Source: Pogona vitticeps
Taxonomy: Eukaryota > Chordata > Lepidosauria > Squamata > Agamidae
Direction: 5' to 3'
Length of the DNA: 64,000 bases
Assembly (NCBI RefSeq): GCF_051106095.1
Contig: NC_135783.1
Span: 196,614,947-196,678,946 of the forward strand
Shown: piece by piece, positions 26,701 to 41,700 of the stretch
Layout: each line of letters opens with the position of its first letter
How positions within the stretch are numbered: position 1 is the first letter of the stretch
Program-made: the position numbers and the translations under genes
The notes under the pieces: model-generated
Told to the model about the DNA's origin: nothing
The model's database searches: none
Seen by the model: the letters and a program-made list of their open reading frames with translations, nothing else

Positions 26701-29700
26701 CTATTCACAGGAACAACTCCATTTGTTTTTAAAGATCTCCTAGGTTAGGCTACACATTTTTTCCAGGACTATTTGGAATAGAGAGAAGTGGAAATTTAAA
26801 AAAAAACGAAACCCAAATAACAGATTTGGCCATCTGGGCAGAGAGCTTTTAAGTGGTTAGTTCTTAAAACTTTGGGTTTCAAACCACGTGTATTCAATCA
26901 CGCAAGTGTCCAATTGTGCCTCTGCTTTTCCTTTTTCGTGATCTTTGATACGTATCTATATGGCAGGTAGGTACAACATGGTCCTTCCAAGATGAAAACA
27001 GAAGTATTTGGCCAATGAAATGGAACAGAATTTCCTCTCAGTTCATTTTTGAATATTTTACCAAAATATTGAGATCACGTATTCAGGACAGAATGAACAC
27101 GACGTTCTTTAAAAATCTGAACACAGGAAAAAGCAAAATGGAAAGATTTCATCCATCTGTGGTCTTTTGCAATCTTATGCGCACTTGAAAGATAACAATG
27201 GCGAGCATAATCTGGAGTTCCATGTTACTAGTAAATACATGATTTGGGCTGACTGTCCCTCTTGTGTATTACTTCCTTGTACAATGGCACGTGTGACAGT
27301 TCTACAATCAACAATATTTCTACCACAATGTTGCCAGGAATGAACGAGGGTAATCTTGAGGCAGTTATTTAGTCCCTCAGAAATATATAGGGCAGGCAAC
27401 GTCCACCTAAACACATGCAGGTATGCATTTGGTAATTTTACATCCCACACTTTCAGCTCCCAAGAGTTCCCAGGCTGGCAAACAGTACAAATACAATTTT
27501 ACTAAGAATGCAAAAATAAAACTGCATAATTTGAATTTCAGTCTAATTCAATGCCCATACAAAAGTATCTGTGATAGCAACATTAAAACAATATTTATAA
27601 CACCATCTTCCAGAATTCCCTTTTCTTTATTTCTTTACTATTTAGGCTGATTTGTCTCTGTGCTAACCTGTCCAATAAAATATATACTTGGATTATCATG
27701 TCTTCTGGTTACAAACACTTTGTAATTACACACGTAGCCCATACCGTATAGGATGGATAAAAATCAATGTTTTTTTAAAAATCAAATCAATTTTTTAATT
27801 TGAATCTTCAAAAAAATCTATTTTTTTATTTACATTGTGATTTAATAATGGACTCAAGTTACAGGAAGCCAGATTTAGGCTGAATATCAGGAAAACCTTC
27901 TTAAATGTATGACAACGGAACCAGATACCTCAGAAGGTGGTGAATGCTTCCAACATTAGAGGCACTCAAAAGAAAATTTAGACAACCACCTGGCAGATCT
28001 GCTTTGATCTGTATTCCTACCTTGAGCAGGAGGCTTAGACTCAATGACCTAATAGGGCCCTTCCAATCACTGATTCCATGATTCTATAAATCAGTTTGAA
28101 TTAAATCCAATCCACCATGATACCAAGTCTTACCTTGCTGCGTGTAACATTGCCCTCTTTCCGTTGCTGAAGAACTGGCTGGAGTGGTGGCAGTTCATCT
28201 GTAGTTTGCTTCTTTAAAACATGATCTCCAAGGCGATAGGTGGCTTCAACATGTATAGGAGCCAGGATATCCCTGACGTCTTTCTATGAAAAATGGAAAC
28301 CTAATGAGTTAATTACATAAAAACAAAGAAACATGTGCATTAAAGGTGGGAGATGTGTGACCCTCCAGGTCTTATTTAAATAACAACCTCCATCAGTCCA
28401 AGTTGGGACAGTCAATGATGACAGATGATGGAAGTTGCTCTGCAGGAATATGTGGAGAACCATATCTTCCCCATCAGTGATGTATGTCAAGGAAATCCTC
28501 CGTAATATGAAACTCTACTAGCTCAAGTTAAGTTTTAACCCGCATACTAGTGCAGACCTGGGCAAAGTGCGGCCCTCCACATGTTCCTGAACTGCAAATC
28601 CCAACATTCCTCACTATGTGGGCTAGGCCCAAATCTCCTCACTATTGGCTGTGCAGGCTAAGAATTATGGGATTTGGAGTTCAGCAACATCTGGAGGGCC
28701 TCATTTTGCCCACCCCTGTTAGTGGGTTGCAAGTTTAATGCAAGCAGCAAAGTAATGGTAGCTTGAGACAAGGGAGGCATGGGCCAAACTGCTGTTGGGA
28801 CTTTACTCATCCAGAAGAAAAATATGTTGTAAGTTGTCATGACCAACTGATGAAGTGCTAGACGCATGCCAGGCACATGCTTAGTTGTGCTATCAATTGC
28901 ATAGCCAGCACATGTCATACACCTTGTCGATTAGCAACCATCAATTATGGCACATTAAATGACTCCTCTTGCAAATCTGAACAGGATCTTGGACATTAGG
29001 CAGAATGAATGATAAATACAGGAAATTACTTCAGATATATAACATGACTTAGTATTACACTGTACATTCAAGATATATAGGGCAAGGTATACTAGAGAAA
29101 ATGTTCTGCTTCAACCCCTGGGATTGCGTTGGGTTATAACATCGGGAACAAGTCACTTCAGGATTCTATTTTAAGCCAAACTATCTCAGAATGCAAGCAA
29201 TTTGAAAAATAAAGTATTACAATTTATTTTCTTTCTTTACTGCAATTCTATGCTGCCTTTCTTCCAGCAATGGGACTCAAGGTGCTTACAGATCATTAAA
29301 ACACACACAAATTAAGATAAAAATTAAAATGATTAAATATTAAAGTATTAGAATCATCATATAAAAACAAATTAAGAAATATGAAAGCATTTAAAAACAC
29401 ATTAAAAATAGGATACAGTGGTACCCCGCATAGCGACGATAATCCGTTCCGGAAGGCAAATGTCTGTGGTCGGTGGTGGCTTCGGGGTCCTTCCGAGGCC
29501 GCTGCCGACCGCTGGCATTTTCCCCCAGCTGAGCGGTGGGGCTCCTGCTCAGTTCGGGGAAAATGCCCCCTCCGAAGGGGAATGCCTGTGGTGGCCTCGG
29601 AAGGACCCTTCCGAAGGGTCCTTCCGAGGCCACCGCCGGCATTTTCCCCCAGCTGAGCGGCGGGAGTGGTCCTTAGGAGGCTTCTGCCGCTCAGCTGGGG

Positions 29701-32700
29701 GAAAATGGGGCCTATGGGGAAAAATTGCAAAGCGATCGCAAAAAAGCCATCGGTATGCGGATTCGTCATTCAACGCGGTGCTCGTTATATGAGGCACCAC
29801 TGTATATTGGTTGCAAGCCTATGGCAACTAGCTATGCTGTACTTGCAGCCAAAACTGTGCTCACAACCTGGGGTTCGTCAGCACAGCAGCTCAAGGTCGA
29901 CTCAGCCTTCTATCCTTCCGAGGTCGGTAAAATGAGTACCCAGCTTGCATAATTAACTTGTAAACCGCCCCGAGAGTGCTTGAAGCACTATGGGGCGGCA
30001 TATAAGCAGCACACTTTGCTTTGCTTTTAAACACTATAAGTCTGTTTTCAATTGCCACTGTAAACAATGAATTAATGACAGTTTGAGATAAGAGAGACAC
30101 TGGCCAAAACCCTGCTAGGACTTCACTCATGCACAAGAATACTCCCGTCAGTTGCCATGGATAACTGATGAGGATAAAGAGGACCAACCCAGCTTCCCAG
30201 GGGAGGGCATTCCATAACCATTGAGAAGGCCTGATTTCAGAGTTTCCCCAAGCCAGCAGCTAAAGGCCACTTTCCAGGTAGAGGGTTCACTTTCTGGGTG
30301 TATAACGTGGATGTCTGAAACCCAAACTTCACCAAACTTGGAGGCATTGTACAGGAGAGTTTGGAGAAGCTTCACTATGATTGCGGTGTCTCTAGGTGCT
30401 GGAAGGGAACTTTTCTAGCAGGGCCTCTTTGTGGGTGTATAACATGGATGTCTGAAACCCAAACTTGAAGAAATTGTAGAGGACAATCGGGGGAGGTTCC
30501 CCATGAATTTGGTGCCTCTAGGTGCTGGGGGCGCATTCTACAGGGTTTAAAAGTAAAAAACAAATTGACAAATAGATTCATTTCATCAGAAAAAAATCCT
30601 AAATTTGTAATTCATGATTTATTGACCTAGACAAATCACAAATCAAAACAAATCACAATTTTTCTGAGTTGTGCCCATCTCTAGGTGTAACTAAGGCATG
30701 TGCCACTGTAGCTGAATGCCTATTCCCAGATCGGCCTTTCAACTGATCAGATGCCCCTCTGTCCTGTCTCAATGATGTTTCAATCTGTTTGCCCCCATCC
30801 AGTCTATCACTGACCCCAGAAACCAATAAAAAACTTAAAGAGCTTCCTTGGGTTTAAATGGAAAAGAGATAAATTTGGGTGTCATTCACATACTGATGGC
30901 ACCAAACTCCAGGCAATCTCTCTCAGGAGTCTCATGTAGACGTTGAATAGCACGGGGGACAAAACAGAACCCTGTGGGACCACACAAGTCAATGGCCAAT
31001 GCGTTGACTAGGAGTCCCCCAGCACCACATTCTGAGATTGGTCCTTCAAGAAGGAGCAAAACAGTGCTTCCAAGTTCCATTATAGAGAGATGGTTCAGAA
31101 AGACACCATGGTTGATGATAAGGTAAAGCTGCTGAAAGGTCCAGCAGAACCAACAGAGACAACACTCCTCCTGTCTAATCAGCAATGTTGATTTAAAAAA
31201 AAACCCCTATGTTTAAAAGTCAGAAAGCCACTGATTATCCTTTGGATGTCTCTGCTTTTAATTCTAATCTGCAGGCTTGCATTGCCCAACCTACATTCTC
31301 CAGTTCTCTCATCTATTTACTTTCCCTGCATCTGGTCTGGCTTACTCCCATTTCACTTATGAATTATTAACATTTTAAAAAGATATTACATACATGATTT
31401 GCTCAGGAAACTTTCAGGACACATTAAACTGCCTTAGTTTCACAGAACTACAACAGTCACAGAAGGAGGAGGGGACACTTACAATATGTCTAACTTCAGC
31501 ATTAAACAAAAAAGAAACAAAGGAATGGCCCAAAAGTTTGACTTTGAATCAAAATCTGGGTATTCAGAATACCCAGATCTTGAGACATGCCGTCTGAAAA
31601 TTAATCCATTAGTGTTTAAACTTCAGAAACTGAAATATCAATCCATTATTGTTAATATAAAAATCTGATACAGTGCAACTTGTTGAACTGACTGTATTAA
31701 ATTACAGTGGTGCCTCGCTTGACGACGTTAATTCGTTCCAGCGAAATCACTGTAGAGCGAAATTGTCGTCAAGCGAAATTTAAAAAACCATTGAAACACA
31801 CTGAAAACCGTTCAATGCGTTCCAGTGGGCGGAATACTTGCTCATCCAGCGAAGATCCTTCATACAGCGGCCATTTTCTGGTGACTGTAATGCGAGGAAT
31901 CTGTCCCTAACACAGCGGGGAGCCATTTTCTACAGCCGGCGGCCATTTTGAAACCCGACAATCAGCTGTTTGCTGATCATTGTAAAGTGCAGAATCGGTT
32001 CCTGAAGCAGGGAACTGATCAAAGTTAAGCAAAATTCCCCCATCTAAACATCGTTTTGCGATTGCAAAAGCGCTCGCAAAAACTTCAACGTTAAGCGGAT
32101 TCGTCGTTAAGCAGGGTAATTGTCCAGCAGGGCACCACTGTATTACTTCACTAGTGGAAGCAGCAGAAAGAGAACAAGACAAACAGAGGAAACCACAGGC
32201 TTTATTGTACAAGACCTGAGCAGGGCTGTTAGTGACAGGATGGTTTGGAGGTCATTATTTCATAAGGATACCAAGAGTTGGAAGCAACTTGGTAGCATTC
32301 CACTACAACACAGATAAACAGTAGGTTCTAGACCGTTCTTTCAGTGTTGGTCCTTAATGGCACATTTGCCATTGACTCCTTTTGTTTTAAAACTACCCTC
32401 ATCCACATAGCACTTTTAAAGAAAACAGATAACCAATCCCATAATGCATGTGTTAAACTAGGAATGACCCACTATCAATCAAACCCATGCTACAAGGAAT
32501 GCTCTGTTTAGGGGAGAATTTACGCAAATCAGACCAGCTGCCTTTTCCAATTGGAGTCAGAAGCTCCTTTTGCTCCAGAATTGTTCACAAAATGCCAGAA
32601 TTGTTCACAGTTCAGAAAATATTTTGAAATTAAATTATTGTGGGGGACTGTGGTGACTGTCCCCTGGAGGAAGTCCATGTGCTAGGAAATGGGTTGCTAT

Positions 32701-35700
32701 GACCTGGAGTGTGGCCTGTACGACAGGAAGCTGAAAATTTTTGCATTGCTTATCCTAGGTTTTCTGATGACTGCTATGGAAACTTAAGTAAAATATCTAA
32801 CAAATTTTTAACTGTATATAAAGTAGTGGCTTGAAGCATAGTTAGTTACCAAATGGCTTGAGGACTGTCTATATCATTTGGAAGTCAATAGTTTCACAGG
32901 AACTCGACATTAAAATGATGCTCTGCTACTAAAACCATTTCTAATTAAAGGCAGGTGTGACAATAAATAACAATTGTCATTGATATTACTTTACATACTA
33001 TATAGTACTATATTTATTCATGGCATTTGGGGTAAGGAAGGAAGGAAGGAAGGAAGGAAGGAAGGAAGGAAGGAAGGAAGGAAGGAAGACTCAAGTGAAC
33101 AATAATAAATTAAATCCTTTTAAAAAAAAACTCCTTTGGTCTATGAACATGGGATACTGCTTCTATGTCTATGATTCAAAATGCCAGAAACTGACATTAT
33201 GTCTTGCAATATTGGGTTCACATTGTCAGCAGGGAAAGGATGCAAAACTTTACATAGCAAAGGGCAGCCTGAATGTTGTCAACACCAGTATCAGCAGCCA
33301 AGATGGTCTATACCAGTGGTTCTTAACCTTGGGTTACTCAGGTGTTTTTGGACTGCAAGAAACCCCAGCCAGCACAGCTGATGGTGAAGGCTTCTGGGAG
33401 TTGCAGTTCAAAAACACCTGAGTACCCTAAGGTTAAGAACCACTGGTCTATACCAGGGGGATAATCCAGATGTTCTTGGACTGCAACTCCCAGAAATCTT
33501 CACCACTAGCTGTGCTGGACAAGGTTTCTGGGAATTACAGTCCAAGAACACCTGGGCTACCCAAGGTTCGGTATATGATCCCTTCTTGCACTCATTACCA
33601 TTCACAAACAGATACTGAACAAGGAACAATGCCAGAACCTAGCTCTTTTCTTTTTTCCCCCTTTTCATCAGTTAACTACATCTTATCCAAACTCAGCCAT
33701 GACTTTTGCTTTGTGACTACGAACTGTCTACACTAAGTCTGCCAAATAAGGTTCTGATTCATCGACTCATTCAATAATGATAACTTCCTGTTTAGAGGGC
33801 CTCCTTCTATCACTAATGGCCATTTTGACCAGTCACGTAATATCAAAGGTGGGCTTTGGTGCGCCTTTAATAAAAGCAGTGCATAAGGTAAAGGTAAAGG
33901 TTCCCCTTGACAATTTTTGTCCAGTCGTGTTCGACTCTAGGGGGCGGTGCTCATCCCCGTTTCCAAGCCATAGAGCCAGCGTTTTGTCCGAAGACAATCT
34001 TCCGTGGTCACATGGCCAGTGCGACTTAGACACAGAAGGCTGTTACCTTCCCACCGAGGTGGTCCCTATTTATCTACTCGCATTTGCATGCTTTCGAACC
34101 GCTAGGTTGGTGGGAGCTGGGACAAAGCAACGGGAGCTCACTCCGTCGCATGGATTCGATCTTACGACTGCTTGGTCTTCTGACCCTGCAGCACAGAGGC
34201 TTCTGCGGTTTAGCCCGCAGTGCCACCACGTCCCCGCAGTGCAGAACAGCATAAAAACATAGCAACAGGGACAAAAAAAAAAGTCAGGTTAAAACTGAAA
34301 ATGCAATGTCTCAGAAAGCAAGAGTGAACAGAAAGATATCTACCTGATATGAAAAAGACAGTACAGTGGTGCCTCGCTTAAGGAGCGCACCGTATAGTGA
34401 TGTTTCCGTATAGCGATCCCTTTTTCGGGATCGCTATACGGAAACATACCCGATCGTCGCAATGGGGAAAACCCGCATTGCGAAGATCGGGTATTGCAGT
34501 GGCCATTTTGGAGCCGCCGAACAGCTGATCGGCGGTTCCAAAATGGCCGCCGGAAGCCCGGAAATGGCTGCGGGCAGCCGTTTTCGCGCCCTGCCCTCGC
34601 TTAGCGAAGGCGCGAAAATGGCTGCCGGCAATTGGAATCCTCGCTGAACGGGTAAGTAAGAAAGGTATTGGAACGCATTAAACTAAGTTTAATGCGTTTC
34701 AATACATTTCCCCTACCCGTTTAGTGACGATTTCGCATAGCGAGGTTAATCCGGAATGGATTAACCTCGCTATGCGGGGCACCACTGTACTTGGCACCAG
34801 CCAAACCTTCCCAGGAAAGTTATACCAAACCTGAGGTGCTATGTCAGAAAAGACTGGCCAGGGATCACCACCTGCCTTGCCGATGAAGACATGGACACAC
34901 AGAAGGACTTCTAAGCAATAGCTTCATAAGAGGGTAGTTTAATGTTTCCAAAGTCATGGGTCTGTACTATGCCTTTAATAACAGACAGTAGCTGGTGACC
35001 ATGTTATTCTTCCTTTTGTGAAAGGCGGAACCTGCTGACCTCTGCAGATCCCGCTGCTACGACACAGCCCTCTCTTGCTGGCAGCCATCACTTTATCCCA
35101 ACAAGTCTTACTTAAGAAGGAGAACACATTACCCTCATGAAGGCTTGGTGAGTTCTACAAGTAACGTTGTGGCCACTGTAAATCTTGAGGCTTCCAGAGG
35201 TTGTTTCAGATGTCCCATTAGATGCAAAGTAAAACCTAGCTGCCAATTCTGCCCTCCTGCTGACATCCAGGCTTAGATTATAAAGCAGCACTGTAAAAAT
35301 TAAGGAAGAGATGATCTACGAGCGAGGATTTGGAAAGTAATTTCAAACGTGTCCCTCTATGTTGATTAAAATGGACGAATGAACTATACCAGGTGCCTTC
35401 TCAAAATATCATACACAATTTCATAATCATTCAAAGGCTGGAATCCTGTTGGCACAGCTCTTTGCACGTAAGGCTGATGACATCATCAGCCATTGCCTTT
35501 TACCTTTAATTAAAAGGTTCCTATTCTGCTCCCTACTCCTAAGTTCCGAGACTCCCTAAGGATCCCTTTTGATCTGAAGAAGCCTTTGATGGCCTCCGGA
35601 TGCAGGAGAGCCTTTCATGTCCAAAAGCTGCCACAGCCATCAGCTTTATGCACACAGAGCTTCACCAGATGAGTACCCGCTTAAATGCTGTAGACCTCTG

Positions 35701-38700
35701 CATTCAGATCTTGAGCACGCAATTCCTAAAAATTCTTGGAAATAAAATTATACCCATACATGTTTTCACTGACACTGCTACAGTCTCAGCACCTGAGCTT
35801 TGAAAGTCCCAGCAACTTTATCTCATCTAGTACAGCCAGCGTTTACAAAGCTACGGCCAATACCAACCAAGTGGTATTCAAATTGGACAGCAAGCATAAA
35901 AATACATAGAACCCCATACACTGTTTCGAAAAGATAAATTACATCTTAACAAGTGTGTTGCTCCCACACATAACCTAAGCATTCTATCCCAATTGTAACA
36001 ATTTTATATCATCCCCCTCAAATACTGGTGAGTTGGCTTCAATTTGGTATAACAGCTAGAAATAAATTCCACTTAAGGAACTAGCAGCAAGCCACTTTTC
36101 AAACAGACAAATCAATGCACATACTCAATCAGCAGAGAGCTGAGAAAGAATGCTGAAAGACGGATCAAGCAGCTTACCAATATACCCTGGAACAGTTTTG
36201 CCGCTATAGTTAAAACAAAGCATCAGATCCACACATACTGCCGGTTTTCCATGTAATAAACAATTCAACTGAGTTCGATTCACTGACTCGGGGTGTTTCA
36301 ACAATGCTTCAACAACTACCACTGCTCTTGTCCTAGAAAATAAGAACAGATTACCACAGGACGCACTTTTATGATGTCACATTCCCTGCATGGTTCATGT
36401 TCATCCCATTGTTGTGAACAGAAAGAATATTTATTCATTATGTCTTGGATTCTAACAATCCGGCTACAATCCCCATGCAATGTGTAGGTTGTCATCCCCC
36501 CCCCCCCGGTTTTTGTCAAAATGTGATGTAAACTTGAAGGGCAAATCCAGACCAAGATTACTGAAAGTGGATGACCTTCATCCTTCTATTTCCAGCTCCC
36601 ACCAAAAATCCATTTCACAGGCCAGCCAACAATAGATGCCACTGGTGTGTATGTTTTACTGTTGTTAATAGCTGTTCTATGGAGTGGATTTCAGGAGGAC
36701 AAGCAAAAAGGGACAACCGACTTAAGTAAGAGTAGAAGGTATCCTATCTACAACTATATTAATAGGTTCCAGGAGATAAGTGGGTAAATAAATAAGGTAC
36801 ACTTAATTTGTGACTATACATTTTCCACAGATTTATGCCATTGGGATTATGTAATGGAAGTAGTATTTAAGAATTCTGGACATCTTTGTTACAGCGCAAT
36901 TTCCTGAAATAACAATCATATGACTACACCTTGTGCAAGCACACAAAAACAATGCAAATGTGGAAGGGATCCTGCTGGGCATGCAACATAATCCTCCACT
37001 GCTTTTACTCAATAAGACAACTGGGAAGCATAAAGACTTGGGAGGCTGGTGTACATGCATTCCCATGTCTCTCTTGCAAACATTAGATTATGTGAACAAA
37101 GAAAATCAGAAGACTTACATCTAATTTTTGGCTATTTTGGTGCATCTTTGTTTTTCTGACTTTTACAAAATATAGTGGTGCCTCGCTTAACGGGCGCCCC
37201 GTTTAACGACGAATCCACATAGCAATTAAGTTTTTGCGATCGCATTGCAATGTTTCTAATGGGAAAAAATCACTTTGCGACGTTCGGTAAGCTGTTTCGC
37301 TTACCGATTTCCGCATAACAATGTTTTCCCAACAGCTGATCGGCGGTTCCAAAATGACCGCCGGGTAAAAAAAATGGCCACCCGCTGTGTTTTTGCCCGG
37401 ATTCCTTGCTTACCGGGCAGCGAAAATGGCGGCCTTATGGAGGATTTTCGCATAAAGGTGAGTTTTTTGCCCATAGGAATGCATTAAACGGGTTTTAATG
37501 CATTCCTATGGGCTTTTTTATTTTGCATTGCGACGAATCCGTATAGCGACGATTTTGGCTGCACGGATTATCGTCGCTATGCAGGGCACCACTATATATA
37601 ACATGGAAGGAGTGAGAGGAATCTAACAAAGCAATTGGTAAACTGATATTCAGAAATTTCACGGCAAGCTTAATGTTGCTTTTAGCTAACATGCAGTGGC
37701 TAAAATTCTGTTGCTTAGCACAGTAAATCTGAGTAGAGTAGTTCCATGGTATCAATGGGGATTTACTGAATCAACTGCTCCGAAAGTTTCATTGATTCAA
37801 ATGGGTTCATTCTAAATGGGTTCAGTTGAATCAATGGAACTTTTGGAGGAGCCAAAATTCAATGGGCCTACTCTAATGAAATTTACTATGTTAAGCAACA
37901 GGATTTTGGCCAAGAAGTCGCAAATGGGTTAGTGTGCTTCTATGGACTTACAGAAAAAGAAACACACACACTGCCTTTGAAAGTAAAAATCCATGTTAAT
38001 AGGCAACTATCAATCCACATCAGTTAACATTTAACTAGTTACTATCTTTAACCCCATTTTGAACTGCACAAATAGCAGTTTCCAAAATTTCTAAATTTCC
38101 ATTCAATTCAAATTAATTTCAGGGCTGTTAATTTTTAACTTTAACCAGTTACACTTTTTCTACTCTTTCCCCATGGCTTTGTCCGACACATGGATTTTGA
38201 CACAACCTCAGTCATGATAATCTCTTAGGGACAGCACAGCCATGCATTTTTCTGTATGCTAGTACTTTAAATCTGCCAGTGGAGTTGAGAGCTCGGGAGC
38301 TTAATGACTACGTTCAGAGCTTGATAAAGAGCCTTATGGGGTCAGTAGCATACTGCAAATTTATTTAATTGCATCCCATAATTCAGCATTATGTCCAGTT
38401 GTCTCTAAGCACTGAAATGTCTTCAGCTCACCTCAGCAGCACAGCAGAATCTGACAAAAAAGCGCCAACAGCTACATCTGTAGGGAGAAAAAAAACAGAT
38501 TGATGATGATCATTAGTCACAACAAATTGTCTCTCAGACACAATCCCCTTATTGCATATTCACCTCTTTGACTGTATTAAATTGCTATTTGCACATTATT
38601 AATTAGAGGGGATATGGTGGTACATTAAAGTACATCTATCACAAAAACGTCCTGAACAGAATAATTGAGATATAGCTATTTTGCCTTTATTCCTTCCATT

Positions 38701-41700
38701 AAATGATTCCTCAGCAACTGGTAAATATCACAGTTAAGCTGCTACTCAAATCTGTGCAACAGTTCTAAAACTGAAGAAGATAATTATATGTACAACTATT
38801 CAGCCATAATGTTCTTAACAAGAATATTGACAAGAAATAATAAATCTCCTGTTCAAATTGCAAAAGAAGAGTGTAAAATCTGAAACACAGGGGAAAAACT
38901 AATAATAAATCTTTTGATTAACCTCTTCATAATGGATTTTTTTTTTTTTGCACAGAAGAAGAAAAGACACATGATGTAAGAGCCCTACCTCCAAAGTTCT
39001 CAAGATCTCCAGCACCAAAATGAACCCCATTGCACAGGAGTTAAACTTCAGTACTGCAGTCAAGCCTCTGCTAATCCTGAGGGGTTAGCTGGATTAAGCT
39101 TGACTCAGTCTTCCATCCTTCCAAGGTCGGTAAAATGAGTACTCAGCAAATGGGGAGGGGGCAAAGTGTTTCTTGCATAATTATATTGTAAAGCACCCAG
39201 AGTGTGCTTCAAGCACCAAGGGGCGCAATGCACCCTCTAATTTTCAGCCTGCTGGGTCGGGCACTGCCCCTCTCTCATGTGATGTTGCCCCTAGATGCAT
39301 GTGTGAATCCCACCCCCCAGGGTTCCATCATGACCAGAACCAAAGGGGTTGAAAACGATTGCTGCATGGAGGATGAAGAAAGCTGTGCGGAAGGAGGCGG
39401 AGTCTCCTGCGTACATGTGCGTGGCTTAGAGGGAACCTAGATGGCACGATATATATGCTGAAATGGCCACCACCACAGGGTCTACATATTTATGTGCTGA
39501 GGCCCGGGAAACAAACAAGGATACTTAGCATCCACCCCACAATTTTGAAACACAATCATTTGGAGAAGTCTATGCGCAGTTGACCCAATGCATGACAAAT
39601 TCCTCTTTCATGCCTTTGGCATCAATGAGGGAATGCCGGCGACATTGGGAGTGGGACTAACAGACGGGGCCACTTCTTTGGCCCCTCCACATGTCCGAAG
39701 AAGACACAGAGGAAAATTTCTCGGGAGGTCCACTGTATTGCTCTTTTGATAATATGGGGAAGTTTCAGACAGCAACCTTTGGAATAGTCTCAGAAAATAC
39801 TACTTCCCCAGTTGCAATAGCAAAGGGTAGTATCACAATAGAAGTTGGTAAAGTTATCTAATATGCCCGACGTCTTCGATAAACCTTCATTTTTTCTTTT
39901 TTAATTTCTTAATGATGTGAATAGAAGAGGGTATTTATTCATTTGGATTATCAGATGACTTTTTTGAGCCTAAAAATTGGTGCCTAGGTTGACTGCAGTG
40001 CCAGCTGCACCAGAACAACTCCATGAAACAAGAAGATATATATAGCAGGGATTAAGTGTTAGGTCAGTATCATAAACAACTACACTGACGCAAAACCAGT
40101 TCCAATTGATACCTGTATGTAATACCTGTATTGATACCTGTCTTCTTGGAGTTAAAATGAAGCAGAAACATGACAAATATAATCAAAATAAATGTTAATT
40201 TTTCTTGCATTTCATTTCATATTTAGAAGATTAGACCCATTGGTCCTTCATGTCTTCTCTATATAATGGTTATCAAGACATCTCAAAAATCCACATGAAT
40301 CATTTACTTAGAAGTAAGTTGTCTATTATCTTCCTCCTGAATAGACAGACCCCCAAACATGTTCAATTGCTCACAAAATGCTTTCAGAAGGATAACATAA
40401 TTCCCTCTTGACACAAATGTCTTGTTTTCAAGCAAGCCAAATGCTATCAACAGTGGCCACTGAAAGATGAAATCGTTCACAGGTACTTCGATGACCTTTT
40501 TGTCATAGAGGCAATAAGATTCCTTAGTAGGAGCTACATTTTGTTTCTGCTTCTCCACTGTCTTCTTTCCAAATTAATAGATTCCAGTACATCCCAGGGG
40601 AAGTGGGAGCACTGAAAAATAAAACTGGCAGACCAGGATTACAAGCCTAGACCCACTAACCTGGGAAAACGCTATATGTAACTCAGCGGCCATATGCTAT
40701 GGGTTTCATGAGGCATCCGTTGGCAATTGTGCCAGTCAGCTCATCTATACTGCAAGGCAGCCATGCTTCTCTTTAGCTTCCTCTGCTCAGAGAAGCAGGT
40801 GCGCACCCACTTACATTGTGGGTGGGAAGAGACAAGGGGAAAACAACTGCACAACTGTCTACAAAGACTTTATCTGTACAATTTTAGACATTGAGACTAA
40901 CATCTATGTCTACTTCTATGGACATGTGACCTGGTTGTTTCAAAACACTAATACTTCTGAAAATTCTAGTGTGCTTTATCATCTTTTTCATATTGTTTTC
41001 GTTCTACTCATTTGTATTATTTGTATCCCACCTATGTTTTAGAAAAAAAAGTGGACAACAAGCACCACCACCACAGCCTCTCTGCTGCTTTACATAAACG
41101 ATTCTGAAGCAAAACACTCAACTCACCTGCGTACCCATTGTTGTCTACATCGATTCTCCCCGATATGGACTGACCAAACATCCGTAAAGTGTTGCTGATC
41201 TGACGCCCCTGTATTCTCTTTTTAAAAAAGATAGCCATTTAATGATATCTAAAAATTGTGTCACTATGTTTGAGAGTGTATGTCTTTTTTAAATGAAGTA
41301 ATAGCTAATGCATAAAGAAATAAAGCAAATCAGATTTCCTGATAAATTATTTCCTTTTCTCACCATAGTGTTTTCACATCCAATTTCACATTTAAATAAT
41401 GTTACATTCAGCTCCATTGGAAACATTCTCTTTATTATCCCCTTAAGAGGCCTTGCCAAGACACTCTGCCACAAACTCATTCTACGGGAACTCTTCCTTA
41501 CTTTGGAAGGACATGAGTGTTGATGAGACAAGGAAATAGGAATGCTGGGTATCAAGAAAATACAGTGGTGCCTTGCTTAGCAAGCGCTTCATTTAACGAA
41601 GAATCCACATAGCAATGAAGATTTTGCGATCGTGAAAGCGATCGCATTGCGATGTTTTAGATGGTAAAATGGTTTCGCTTACCGATTTTCACATAGCAAT

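Noticed and set aside
29296-29800. Long open frames on both strands with proline/arginine-rich translation
   Set aside because: They lie inside a GC-rich palindromic MITE and mirror each other. Not genes.
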